Position numbers and translations under genes: made by a program
Notes under the pieces: generated by a model
The model's database searches: none
Seen by the model: the letters and a program-made list of their open reading frames with translations, nothing else
What the model was told of the DNA's origin: nothing
Origin: Pseudomonas sp. NC02
Lineage (GTDB): Bacteria > Pseudomonadota > Gammaproteobacteria > Pseudomonadales > Pseudomonadaceae
NCBI RefSeq assembly: GCF_002874965.1
Contig: NZ_CP025624.1
Location: forward strand, 4,836,001 to 4,900,000
Length of the DNA: 64,000 nt
Direction: 5' to 3'
Shown here: positions 13,776 through 21,566 of the stretch, one piece after another
Layout of the letters: each line of letters opens with the position of its first letter
Position numbering within the stretch: the first letter of the stretch is position 1

Positions 13776-14327
13776 ATGACGGAACAAGTATCCACAGGCA
13801 GGTGCGACTCACCCCTACTCCAGGCCTTCGTCGACAATCGACTGATCCTGGTCAAGATCGCAGCGCGTATTACCGGCTGCCGATCCCGCGCCGAAGACGT
13901 GGTGCAAGACGCCTACTTCCGGTTGCAATCGGCCCCCACCATCACGTCATCGTTCAAGGCGCAGCTCAGTTACCTGTTCCAGATCGTGCGCAACCTGGCT
14001 ATTGATCACTACCGCAAGCAGGCGCTGGAGCTGAAATATTCCGGCACGGAAGAGGAAGGCTTGAATGTGGTTATTCACGGCGCTTCACCTGAGACCTCGC
14101 ACATCAACTTTTCGACGCTGGAGAACATTGCCGACGCCTTGACCGAGTTGCCTCAGCGCACGCGTTACGCGTTTGAGATGTACCGGCTGCACGGGGTGCC
14201 GCAGAAGGATATTGCCAAGGAGCTGGGGGTTTCACCGACGTTGGTGAACTTTATGATTCGCGATGCACTGGTGCATTGCCGGAAGGTTTCCGGGACCCAT
14301 AGCGACACGTTTGCGCGGCGGGCCTGA
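13776..14327 (+). CDS. pvdS: Extracytoplasmic-function sigma factor PvdS
   Basis: 183-aa ECF sigma factor that directs RNA polymerase to pyoverdine promoters under iron limitation. Region 2 is visible (AEDVVQDAYFRLQS, SYLFQIVRNLAIDHYRK), as is region 4 with a helix-turn-helix (LTELPQRTRYAFEMYRLHG, PQKDIAKELGVSPTLVNFMI). I chose ATG 13776 because AAGGTGA lies 5 bases ahead and the product then matches the family length; an in-frame start at 13713 lacks this. Divergent from pvdG-pvdL, with a Fur-box promoter. PvdS-type boxes in this window (13594-13617 and 15517-15540) are its likely local targets. Confidence 0.96.
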   Translation: MTEQVSTGRCDSPLLQAFVDNRLILVKIAARITGCRSRAEDVVQDAYFRLQSAPTITSSFKAQLSYLFQIVRNLAIDHYRKQALELKYSGTEEEGLNVVIHGASPETSHINFSTLENIADALTELPQRTRYAFEMYRLHGVPQKDIAKELGVSPTLVNFMIRDALVHCRKVSGTHSDTFARRA

Positions 14328-14344
14328 CGCGCCACACATCCCAT

Positions 14345-14431
14345 GTGGGAGCGGGCTTGCTCGCGAAAGCGGTGGATCAGTCACACATGCATTGACTGAC
14401 ACTGCGCTTTCGCGAGCAAGCCCGCTCCCAC
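14345..14431. repeat. REP doublet (inverted pair)
   Basis: GTGGGAGCGGGCTTGCTCGCG at the left and its reverse complement at the right form a long hairpin between the convergent pvdS and acetyltransferase genes. Same family as the doublets at 61564 and inside elements B, C and D. Confidence 0.93.
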
Positions 14432-14465
14432 ATTTGATCTTCGTGCACTCAGATTTTTTGCTCAG

Positions 14466-15479
14466 TCAAACCAACCCACACCGCTCAAAAAACCGCTCCC
14501 GCCCCAGAATCATCAACGCCGCCCGCTTATGAGGAAAATCAAACTCCTTCTCACAGTGGAAACACTGATTCTGCATATGCCCAATCATCTTCCCGTTATC
14601 CGCCCGAGGCTCAGCCACCACACGCTGCGTACGCGGATCATCGAGAAACAAGTAATGCACCAGCGCCGACAACCAGCTCGCTACCTTGTGCGGACCACGG
14701 TGGTGCTCTTCGCCCACCAGCATATGAATCCCGCGATCGTAATCCGCCGCATCATAAAACGGCGCAATCCGATCCTCCTTCGCCCAATACGCCTCGAAAT
14801 AAGCAAACGGCTCATCATCGAAACAGCCAATTAACGTCAACGCATGGGGATCCGCTTCCAGCTTGTCCAGATACTCCCGATGCTGTTCCAGGCTGCCAGT
14901 TTCCTGCCAGAAATTCGCCACCCGCGCACTGTTCTGCCAACGATTGAAGCGCGCCAGATCAACATCAATCTCCACCGTACGCAGTGAAATCCACGCCCCC
15001 AGCCGCGCATCAAACCGCCGATACACCTCGCCCCGCGGCTTCGGCGCACGGGCAGGATGACGCTTGCCACCGCTGATGATCATCTGCTGCGGATAAGTCC
15101 CCGTGAGAGATTGCCCCAGCCACGGTTGCGGCAACTGCCAGAACAACGTGCGCTCGCAATGAAACTGCCCGGCAACCCCGGTCGCCACCAGCAACCCACT
15201 GCGCAAGGCATCTTCCGGCGCATGCTCAAGACACCAGACCAGTCGCTGACGCCCGGGCTCCCTGGCAAACAGCCAATAACACGCCGCCCACAAGGCACGG
15301 GCAGCCGGCACACTGGCGGGCTCCTGCAAATGCACCTGCACCTCATCACCCCGCTCAAGGCGCAGGCGAATCAGCGGCTGGCCCTCAAGGGTGAGGCTCA
15401 GGCGGCTATCAGTTTCATCAGCATTCAGGGCGGGTCCCGCCGGCAAGGGCAGCACTGACAGGTCATTCAGATTGGACAT
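14466..15479 (-). CDS. GNAT acetyltransferase of siderophore synthesis, PvdYII/IucB-like
   Basis: 337 aa. The C-terminal half (from ~residue 150) is an IucB/AlcB-type GNAT acyltransferase, the family that acylates hydroxylamine nitrogens during siderophore synthesis: it shows EIDVDLARFNRWQNS, FDDEPFAYFEAYWAKED, GEEHHRGPHKVASWL and the terminal NQCFHCEKEFDFPHKRAALM. The likely role is acetylation of N5-hydroxyornithine for the pyoverdine peptide, as described for PvdYII; this is inferred from family, neighbourhood and the PvdS-type promoter at 15517-15540. Start ATG 15479 has only a weak ribosome site. The top strand across the gene is strongly A/C-rich. If the strain's pyoverdine lacks acetyl-hydroxyornithine, another hydroxylamine substrate would have to be considered. 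Confidence 0.8.
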   Translation of the reverse strand: MSNLNDLSVLPLPAGPALNADETDSRLSLTLEGQPLIRLRLERGDEVQVHLQEPASVPAARALWAACYWLFAREPGRQRLVWCLEHAPEDALRSGLLVATGVAGQFHCERTLFWQLPQPWLGQSLTGTYPQQMIISGGKRHPARAPKPRGEVYRRFDARLGAWISLRTVEIDVDLARFNRWQNSARVANFWQETGSLEQHREYLDKLEADPHALTLIGCFDDEPFAYFEAYWAKEDRIAPFYDAADYDRGIHMLVGEEHHRGPHKVASWLSALVHYLFLDDPRTQRVVAEPRADNGKMIGHMQNQCFHCEKEFDFPHKRAALMILGRERFFERCGLV

Positions 15480-15516
15480 GGGATGGGCTCACGAATCGTC
15501 GACAGTTCAACAAGTG

Positions 15517-15540
15517 ACGTGAGCCGAGGGCAAAAATTTA
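15517..15540 (-). promoter_or_regulatory. PvdS-dependent promoter, perfect consensus
   Basis: On the minus strand: TAAAT, exactly 16 bases, CGT. It matches the PvdS consensus at every defined position and ends 37 bp before the ATG of the acetyltransferase. It lies just after the stop of the upstream binding-protein gene (15546). Confidence 0.85.
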
Positions 15541-15545
15541 GACGA

Positions 15546-16346
15546 TCACGGTACCGGCATTACATCGATGCGGTAAGGCTCGAAGATCTTCAGCAACTGG
15601 CCGTTGTCCCTCAGCTGCTTGAGCAGCCCGGCGAACGCCGGCCCCGAGATCGGCGCCTTGGGCCGCAGCAACGCATAGTGGTGGTACACCTGGTCGATCC
15701 GCTCGGACACCAGGAACTGCGCCGCCGTATCGGCATTGCGCACCAGGAAATCACTGAGGTAGGAACGTGTCACCAGGGCAATGTCGGCCCGGCCCCGGGC
15801 GACCATCAGCAGGTTGCTGTCGTGGGAATAGGTCAAGGTGGCGTTGAAGTGCTCCGCCATGTACTTGGGGTCGGGGTTGAAGTTGGCGAACGCGTAGTGA
15901 TAACCGCTGAACACCGCCAGGCGCTTGCCGGTCAGGTCAGCGAAATACGACTGGTCGCGACCGGGCTCCTGCTGGGCCACGAAGATTTCCGCATCCTCCA
16001 GGCCCATGTCGACATCGGTGTGGGCAATATCCTGCCAGCCCCACTTGGGGTTTTCGAAGATCGCCATGTCCACCCGACCTTGCTGGAAGTCGCGAAAACG
16101 CCGGGGAATCGAGGTGGGTACCAGCACAAACTGGTAGTCGGTTTGCAGGGCGTTCAAGGCTTCCACCAGTTGCGGCAGCAACCCGGTGTCGGCACCCTGC
16201 TCCGGGCGCACGGTGTATGGCGGGAAATGCGCAGCACCGACCCTCACCAGTTGGGCGGCCGAGGCAGGCATCAGCCACAGTGCGCCAAGTGCCCATATTG
16301 AGAGTCCTGCAGCCAATCGCCAAGGCGAAAACATCAAGGCACACAC
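15546..16346 (-). CDS. Periplasmic solute-binding protein, family 3 (SBP_bac_3)
   Basis: 266 aa with a signal peptide (hydrophobic segment ~8-27, cleavage after ASA) and an amino-acid-binding-type fold: VRVGAAHFPPYTV at the N terminus, a substrate-mimic lobe (VDMAIFENPKWGWQD), GKRLAVFSGYHYAF and GRADIALVTRSYLSDFL. Such proteins feed ABC importers or act as sensory or orphan binding proteins. No permease or ATPase lies nearby, so it is an orphan and its ligand cannot be told. The ATG at 16346 or the in-frame ATG at 16334 could start it. It is on the same strand as the siderophore acetyltransferase, but that gene has its own promoter. Confidence 0.85.
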   Translation of the reverse strand: MCALMFSPWRLAAGLSIWALGALWLMPASAAQLVRVGAAHFPPYTVRPEQGADTGLLPQLVEALNALQTDYQFVLVPTSIPRRFRDFQQGRVDMAIFENPKWGWQDIAHTDVDMGLEDAEIFVAQQEPGRDQSYFADLTGKRLAVFSGYHYAFANFNPDPKYMAEHFNATLTYSHDSNLLMVARGRADIALVTRSYLSDFLVRNADTAAQFLVSERIDQVYHHYALLRPKAPISGPAFAGLLKQLRDNGQLLKIFEPYRIDVMPVP

Positions 16347-16433
16347 CGTCGAAAACTTTGATCCCGCTAAGCTAGGCGTTTTTGTCTATCGAGACAACTT
16401 TCTGCCACACAATTAATAGCTTGCGCGAAAGGG

Positions 16434-17057
16434 CTAGTCAGCTTTCAACACCATCAGCAAGGCTTCGTCGGCCAGTTGCTCGAGGGTCATGCTGCCCTGG
16501 GCGCGAAACCAGGTGGTGGTCCAGGACAAGGCGCCCGTCAGGAAACGCCGCGTGATAAACACATCGCCCTTGATGTAACCGGCGTTTTTCGCCTCCCCCA
16601 GCACCTGCAACCAGATCTCTTCGTAGATATCGCGCAAGGCCAGCACCTGGGCCTGGCCCTCGGCCGACAGGGAACGCCATTCATACACCAGCACCGCCAT
16701 GGCCTCGCCACTGCCGCCCATGATCGACTGCAATTCGCAACGAATCAGCGCCAGCACCCGCTCGCGCACGTTGCTCGCCTCGGCCAGGGAAGCGCGCATC
16801 AGGGCGGTGTTGTAGTGGATGGTTTCCTCCATCACCGCCCGCAGGATTTCGTCCTTGCTCTTGAAGTGATGAAAGATGCTGCCGGACTGGATCCCGACCG
16901 CGCCGGCCAGGTCACGCACGGTGGTGCGCTCAAAACCCTTGTTGCGAAACAGGTGGGCCGCGGTTTGCAGCAGCTTGCCACGGGCACTGTCGGGGTCGGT
17001 CAATTGGCCGGCGTCGACCATGGTGCGCATCACCCGCAGGGCTTTTTGCTCATCCAT
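16434..17057 (-). CDS. atuR: TetR-family repressor of acyclic terpene utilisation, AtuR
   Basis: 207-aa TetR regulator. The N-terminal helix-turn-helix runs over ~residues 25-70 ([39 protein letters not shown]); the C-terminal ligand domain is all helical. Divergent from atuA across 154 bp that hold a paired palindromic operator, the arrangement known for AtuR, which represses atuABCDEF until terpenoid intermediates accumulate. ATG 17057 follows AAGGAGAG. That the inducer is a terpenyl-CoA or acid is inferred from the pathway. Confidence 0.9.
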   Translation of the reverse strand: MDEQKALRVMRTMVDAGQLTDPDSARGKLLQTAAHLFRNKGFERTTVRDLAGAVGIQSGSIFHHFKSKDEILRAVMEETIHYNTALMRASLAEASNVRERVLALIRCELQSIMGGSGEAMAVLVYEWRSLSAEGQAQVLALRDIYEEIWLQVLGEAKNAGYIKGDVFITRRFLTGALSWTTTWFRAQGSMTLEQLADEALLMVLKAD

Positions 17058-17115
17058 GCTGCTCTCCTTAACTTCTGGTTACGTCTTGGGCGGCAATTTA
17101 GGCCGTGGCAGCCAA

Positions 17116-17174
17116 CCAAGCAAGCGCTTGGGGCAAAGTTATGACCAGAGTTTACAAACCAAGCGCTTGCTTGG
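17116..17174. promoter_or_regulatory. Paired AtuR operator in the atuR-atuA intergenic region
   Basis: Two 16-bp boxes, CCAAGCAAGCGCTTGG (17116-17131) and CCAAGCGCTTGCTTGG (17159-17174), are exact reverse complements of each other, 27 bp apart. Each holds the perfect 10-bp palindrome CAAGCGCTTG (17121-17130 and 17160-17169). They lie between the divergent starts, where a TetR repressor could control both genes. Confidence 0.88.
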
Positions 17175-17211
17175 TAGTGTGGGTGCCAGCAAACCAGAGG
17201 AAGGACGCCCC

Positions 17212-18990
17212 ATGAACAAGACGGTACGCATCGGCTGCGCCAGCGCCTTCTGGGGCGACACTTGCACCGCCGCTGCGCAGTTGGTGCACGGCGGCACGCT
17301 GGATTACCTGGTGTTCGACTACCTGGCGGAAGTCACCCTGTCGATCCTCGCCGGAGCGCGAATGAAAGATCCCCAGGCCGGCTATGCCACGGATTTCGTC
17401 GAGGTGCTGACGCCGCTGCTGGCGGATATCCAGCGCCAGGGCATCCGCGTGATCAGCAACGCCGGCGGGATCAACCCCCAGGCCTGCGCCGCCGCGCTGC
17501 AGGCGGCCTGCGACCAGGCCCGAATCCCGTTGAAGATCGCCGTACTGCTGGGGGATGACCTGCAACCGCAGTTCAAGCAACTGCACGGCGTCACCGACAT
17601 GTTCAGCGGCGCGCCCTTGCCGCCGATGTGCGTATCCACCAACGCCTACCTCGGCGCGCCCGGTATCGTGCAGGCGCTGGAGCTGGGTGCCGATATCGTG
17701 ATAACCGGCCGTGTGGTGGACAGCGCGGTGGTCAGCGCGGCGCTGGTGCATGAGTTCGACTGGTCCTGGCAGGACTACGACCGCCTGGCCCAGGCGGCAT
17801 TGGCCGGGCATATCATCGAATGCGGCGCGCAGTGCACCGGCGGCAACTTCACCGATTGGCGGGAGGTGCCGGACTACGAACACATCGGTTTCCCGATTGT
17901 GGAGGTCAGTGCCGACGGCCAGTTCACCGTCAGCAAGGTCGAGGGCACCGGCGGACTGATCAGCGAACTGAGCGTCGCCGAGCAACTGCTGTATGAAATC
18001 GGCGACCCGCGCGCCTACCTGTTGCCCGACGTGATCTGCGACTTCAGCCAGGTCAAGCTCCGGCAACAAGGCAAAAACCGCGTGCACCTGCACGGCGCCA
18101 AAGGCCTGCCGCCCACCGATCAATACAAGGTCAGCGCCACCTACCCGGATGGTTTTCGCTGCACCGCCAGTTGCCTGATCGCCGGGATCGACGCGGTGGC
18201 CAAGGCCGAACGGGTCAGCCAGGCGATCATCAACAAGACCTCAGAGCTGTTCAGCCAGCGCGGCTGGGCGCCCTACACCGACATCAACATCGAACTGCTG
18301 GGCAGCGAAGCCACCTACGGCCCCCATGCCCAACGCCAGGACTGCCGCGAAGTGGTGGTGAAACTGGCGGTGCGTCACCCCAGCAAACAGGCGCTGGTGC
18401 TGTTCGCCCGGGAGATTGCCCAGGCGGCCACCGGCATGGCGCCGGGGCTCACCGGAATCGTCGGCGGGCGACCCACGGTGTACCCGCTGATTCGGTTGTT
18501 TTCATTCCTGATCGATAAAAGCGCCTGCCAATTGCAGGTCGACTTCCTTGGCGAACGGCATGCCTGCGAATTGCCCGTCGCCAAACCGCTGAACACCTCG
18601 ATCGCATTGATCGATCCGCCCAAACCCCAAGGCCGCGCCGACGCCAACGTGCCGCTGGTCAAGCTGGCCGTGGCCCGCTCCGGCGACAAGGGCAACCACA
18701 GCAACATCGGGGTGATCGCCCGCGAGCCCGACTACCTGCCGTGGATCGCCGAGGCACTGACGCCCGAAGTGATCGTCGACTGGATGAGCCACGTGCTCGA
18801 CCCGATCCACGGCCGCGTCGAGCGCTGGTATTTGCCCGGCAGCCACAGCCTGAACTTCCTGCTGGAAAACGCCCTGGGTGGCGGCGGGATTGCCAGCCTG
18901 CGCATCGATCCCCAAGGCAAGGCCTTCGCCCAACAGTTGCTGGAAATCCCGATTGCCGTGCCGCAGCACATTGCCGATCAATTCACTTAA
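17212..18990 (+). CDS. atuA: Acyclic terpene utilisation protein AtuA
   Basis: 592-aa DUF1446-family protein, first gene of the atu operon and required for growth on citronellol/geraniol in the known systems; its exact reaction is not established. Visible features are [13 protein letters not shown] at the N terminus, [39 protein letters not shown] and a separate C-terminal block ([19 protein letters not shown]), matching the two-part AtuA family. Start ATG 17212 has a strong GAGGAAGGA site; the longer open frame back to 16876 would run through the operator and into atuR. Twelve bases separate it from atuB. Confidence 0.93.
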   Translation: MNKTVRIGCASAFWGDTCTAAAQLVHGGTLDYLVFDYLAEVTLSILAGARMKDPQAGYATDFVEVLTPLLADIQRQGIRVISNAGGINPQACAAALQAACDQARIPLKIAVLLGDDLQPQFKQLHGVTDMFSGAPLPPMCVSTNAYLGAPGIVQALELGADIVITGRVVDSAVVSAALVHEFDWSWQDYDRLAQAALAGHIIECGAQCTGGNFTDWREVPDYEHIGFPIVEVSADGQFTVSKVEGTGGLISELSVAEQLLYEIGDPRAYLLPDVICDFSQVKLRQQGKNRVHLHGAKGLPPTDQYKVSATYPDGFRCTASCLIAGIDAVAKAERVSQAIINKTSELFSQRGWAPYTDINIELLGSEATYGPHAQRQDCREVVVKLAVRHPSKQALVLFAREIAQAATGMAPGLTGIVGGRPTVYPLIRLFSFLIDKSACQLQVDFLGERHACELPVAKPLNTSIALIDPPKPQGRADANVPLVKLAVARSGDKGNHSNIGVIAREPDYLPWIAEALTPEVIVDWMSHVLDPIHGRVERWYLPGSHSLNFLLENALGGGGIASLRIDPQGKAFAQQLLEIPIAVPQHIADQFT

Positions 18991-19002
18991 AGGACCCACG
19001 CC

Positions 19003-19875
19003 GTGGCCTTCGACTCGATCTTCAAAGCCGACCTGTTCCAGGGGCAGACCATCATCGTTACCGGCGGCGGCAGTGGCATTGGCCGTTGCACCGCCCACGA
19101 GCTGGCAGCCCTCGGCGCCCATGTGATCCTGGTGGGGCGCAAGCCGGAAAAACTGCAAACGGTGGCGGCGGAGGTCAGTGAGGACGGCGGTCGCGCCAGC
19201 TGGCAGGCCTGCGATATTCGTGATGAAGAAGCGGTCAAGGCGCTGGTCGGCCAGGTCCTGCAGGAGCACGGCCCGATTCATGGCCTGGTGAACAACGCCG
19301 GCGGCCAGTACCCCTCGCCGCTCGCGTCGATCAACCAGAAGGGCTTTGAAACCGTGTTGCGCACCAACCTGGTGGGCGGTTTCCTGATGGCCCGGGAAGT
19401 GTTCAACCAGAGCATGAGCAAGCACGGCGGATCCATCGTCAACATGCTCGCCGACATGTGGGGCGGCATGCCCGGCATGGGCCACTCCGGTGCGGCACGT
19501 TCGGGCATGGACAACTTCACCAAGACCGCCGCCTTTGAATGGGGTTACGCGGGGGTGCGGGTCAACGCCGTGGCGCCGGGCTGGATTGCCTCCAGCGGCA
19601 TGGACACCTACGAAGGCGCATTCAAGGCGGTGATCCCGACCTTGCGCGAGCATGTTCCGCTCAAGCGCATCGGCACCGAATCGGAAGTCAGCGCGGCGAT
19701 TGTGTTCTTGCTCAGCCCCGCCGCCGCGTTCGTCAGCGGCAGCACCTTGCGCATCGACGGCGCCGCCAGCCTGGGCAGCCGCGCCTGGCCGCTGCACAAG
19801 GCGCAACCGCCGAGCGTGTCCTTTAATGGTTTCCACCGGGCTTACTTGCCGGACGTGCTCAAGGAGGAGAAATAA
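19003..19875 (+). CDS. atuB: Short-chain dehydrogenase AtuB, lacking the usual YxxxK
   Basis: 290-aa Rossmann-fold SDR. The cofactor motif TGGGSGIG is at 20-27 and NNAG at 97-100. Where classical SDRs have YxxxK this one has HSGAARSG (161-168), the same substitution as in peroxisomal trans-2-enoyl-CoA reductase/2,4-dienoyl-CoA reductase relatives. That suggests it acts on an enoyl-CoA-like substrate rather than being a plain alcohol dehydrogenase; its role in terpene degradation is inferred. GTG start at 19003 with AAAGGA upstream. Three bases separate its stop from atuC. Confidence 0.9.
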   Translation: MAFDSIFKADLFQGQTIIVTGGGSGIGRCTAHELAALGAHVILVGRKPEKLQTVAAEVSEDGGRASWQACDIRDEEAVKALVGQVLQEHGPIHGLVNNAGGQYPSPLASINQKGFETVLRTNLVGGFLMAREVFNQSMSKHGGSIVNMLADMWGGMPGMGHSGAARSGMDNFTKTAAFEWGYAGVRVNAVAPGWIASSGMDTYEGAFKAVIPTLREHVPLKRIGTESEVSAAIVFLLSPAAAFVSGSTLRIDGAASLGSRAWPLHKAQPPSVSFNGFHRAYLPDVLKEEK

Positions 19876-19878
19876 GCC

Positions 19879-21495
19879 ATGCCGGTGATCGACTCGCAAC
19901 TCGACGCCCACAGCCCGCAATTCGCGCAGAACCGCGAAGCGATGCTCACGGGCGTCAATCAATTGCGCCAGCTGGAGCAAAACCTGCTGGGCAAGGCCGC
20001 CGAAGCCAAGGCCAGGTTCGACAAGCGCGGGCAACTGCTGCCACGGGAACGCCTGAATTTATTGCTCGACCCCGGCGCGCCGTTCCTCGAACTGGCGAGC
20101 CTGGCCGGCTACAAACTGCACGATGACAAAGACGGCAGCGCCGCTGGGGGCGGGTTGATCGCCGGCATCGGCTACGTCAGCGGCGTGCGCATGCTGGTGG
20201 TGGCCAACAACAGCGCGATCAAGGGCGGGACCATTTCCCCCTCGGGCCTGAAAAAATCCCTGCGCCTGCAACAGATCGCCATGGAAAACAAACTGCCGGT
20301 GGTGACGCTGGCAGAAAGCGGCGGCGCCAACCTCAACTACGCCGCCGAGATTTTCGTCGAAGGCGCCCGCAGCTTCGCCAACCAGGCGCGGATGTCGGCC
20401 ATGGGCCTGCCGCAGATCACCGTGGTGCATGGCTCGGCCACGGCGGGCGGCGCTTATCAGCCGGGTCTTTCGGATTACGTGGTGGTGGTGCGTGGCAAGG
20501 CCAAGCTGTTCCTGGCCGGCCCGCCGCTGCTCAAGGCCGCCACCGGCGAAGTCGCCACCGATGAAGAACTGGGCGGCGCCGAGATGCATGCGCAAACCGC
20601 CGGCACCGCTGAATACCTGGCGGAAAACGACGCTGACGGCGTGCGCATCGTGCGTGAGATTGTCAGCCTGTTGCCGTGGGATGACCGCTTGCCGCCTGTG
20701 CCAAAGCGCGCTTACAGCGAGCCGCTGTACCCGATTGACGAGCTGTTGGGGCTGATCCCCGACGATCCGAAAAAGCCCTACGACGTGCGCGAAATCCTCG
20801 CGCGGTTGGCGGACGCTTCCAACTTCCTCGAATTCAAGGGCGAGTTCGACCCGCACACCGTCTGCGGCCACCTGCATATCCAGGGCCGCGCCTGTGGCTT
20901 TATCGGCAACAACGGGCCAATCACCCCGAAGGGTGCGAGCAAGGCCGCACAATTTATCCAGCTGTGCGACCAGAGCCAGACACCGCTGCTGTTTTTCCAC
21001 AACACCACCGGCTTCATGGTGGGCACCGAGTCGGAACAGCAAGGCGTGATCAAGCACGGCGCGAAGATGATCCAGGCGGTGGCCAATGCGCGGGTGCCGA
21101 AACTGACCATCGTCGTCGGCGGCTCCTACGGTGCCGGCAACTATGCAATGTGCGGCCGCGGCCTCGACCCACGTTTCATCTTCGCCTGGCCCAACAGTCG
21201 CACCGCCGTGATGGGCGGCGCACAGGCGGGCAAGGTGCTGCGGATCGTCACCGAAGCCAAGCAACTGAAAGACGGCCTGGTGCCCGACCCCAAGGTGCTC
21301 GACATGCTCGAACAGGTCACCGCACAGAAACTCGACAGCCAGTCCACCGCCCTCTACGGCAGCGCAAACCTGTGGGACGACGGGCTGATTGATCCACGTG
21401 ATACACGAACCTTGCTCGGGTTTCTGCTGGACATCTGCCACGAGGCCGAGGTGCGGCAACTACAGCCCAACAGCTTTGGTGCAGCGCGGTTTTGA
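19879..21495 (+). CDS. atuC: Geranyl-CoA carboxylase, carboxyltransferase (beta) subunit AtuC
   Basis: 538-aa carboxyltransferase subunit that transfers CO2 from biotin on AtuF to the gamma-methyl of cis-geranyl-CoA in the cytoplasm. Typical family features are RERLNLLLDPGAPFLEL near residue 55, oxyanion-hole glycines (ESGGANLNYAAEIF; GSATAGGAYQPGLSDY) in the N half, and in the C half GFMVGTESEQQGVIKHGAKM and GSYGAGNYAMCGRG, as in acyl-CoA carboxylases of the MCC/GCC type. Assignment to geranyl- rather than methylcrotonyl-CoA rests on the surrounding atu genes. Start ATG follows AAGGAGGAG. Confidence 0.93.
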   Translation: MPVIDSQLDAHSPQFAQNREAMLTGVNQLRQLEQNLLGKAAEAKARFDKRGQLLPRERLNLLLDPGAPFLELASLAGYKLHDDKDGSAAGGGLIAGIGYVSGVRMLVVANNSAIKGGTISPSGLKKSLRLQQIAMENKLPVVTLAESGGANLNYAAEIFVEGARSFANQARMSAMGLPQITVVHGSATAGGAYQPGLSDYVVVVRGKAKLFLAGPPLLKAATGEVATDEELGGAEMHAQTAGTAEYLAENDADGVRIVREIVSLLPWDDRLPPVPKRAYSEPLYPIDELLGLIPDDPKKPYDVREILARLADASNFLEFKGEFDPHTVCGHLHIQGRACGFIGNNGPITPKGASKAAQFIQLCDQSQTPLLFFHNTTGFMVGTESEQQGVIKHGAKMIQAVANARVPKLTIVVGGSYGAGNYAMCGRGLDPRFIFAWPNSRTAVMGGAQAGKVLRIVTEAKQLKDGLVPDPKVLDMLEQVTAQKLDSQSTALYGSANLWDDGLIDPRDTRTLLGFLLDICHEAEVRQLQPNSFGAARF

Positions 21496-21496
21496 T

Positions 21497-21547
21497 GATC
21501 GTTCCCACGCCCCGCGTGGGAATGCAGCCCGGGACGCCCCGCGTCCC
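21497..21547. repeat. Short palindromic repeat (GATCGTTCCCACGC family) inside the atu operon
   Basis: GATCGTTCCCACGC/GCGTGGGAA and GGGACGC/GCGTCCC make two adjacent hairpins between atuC and atuD. It is the family found again at 51443-51597 and often misannotated as tiny DUF1534 proteins in Pseudomonas. Confidence 0.85.
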
Positions 21548-21566
21548 CATAGGGAGAACAATAAAA

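Noticed and set aside
17152-18123. 323-codon minus-strand frame (and 18502-20034, 20059-21459)
   Set aside because: Antisense to atuA, atuB and atuC, which have recognisable domains and ribosome sites.
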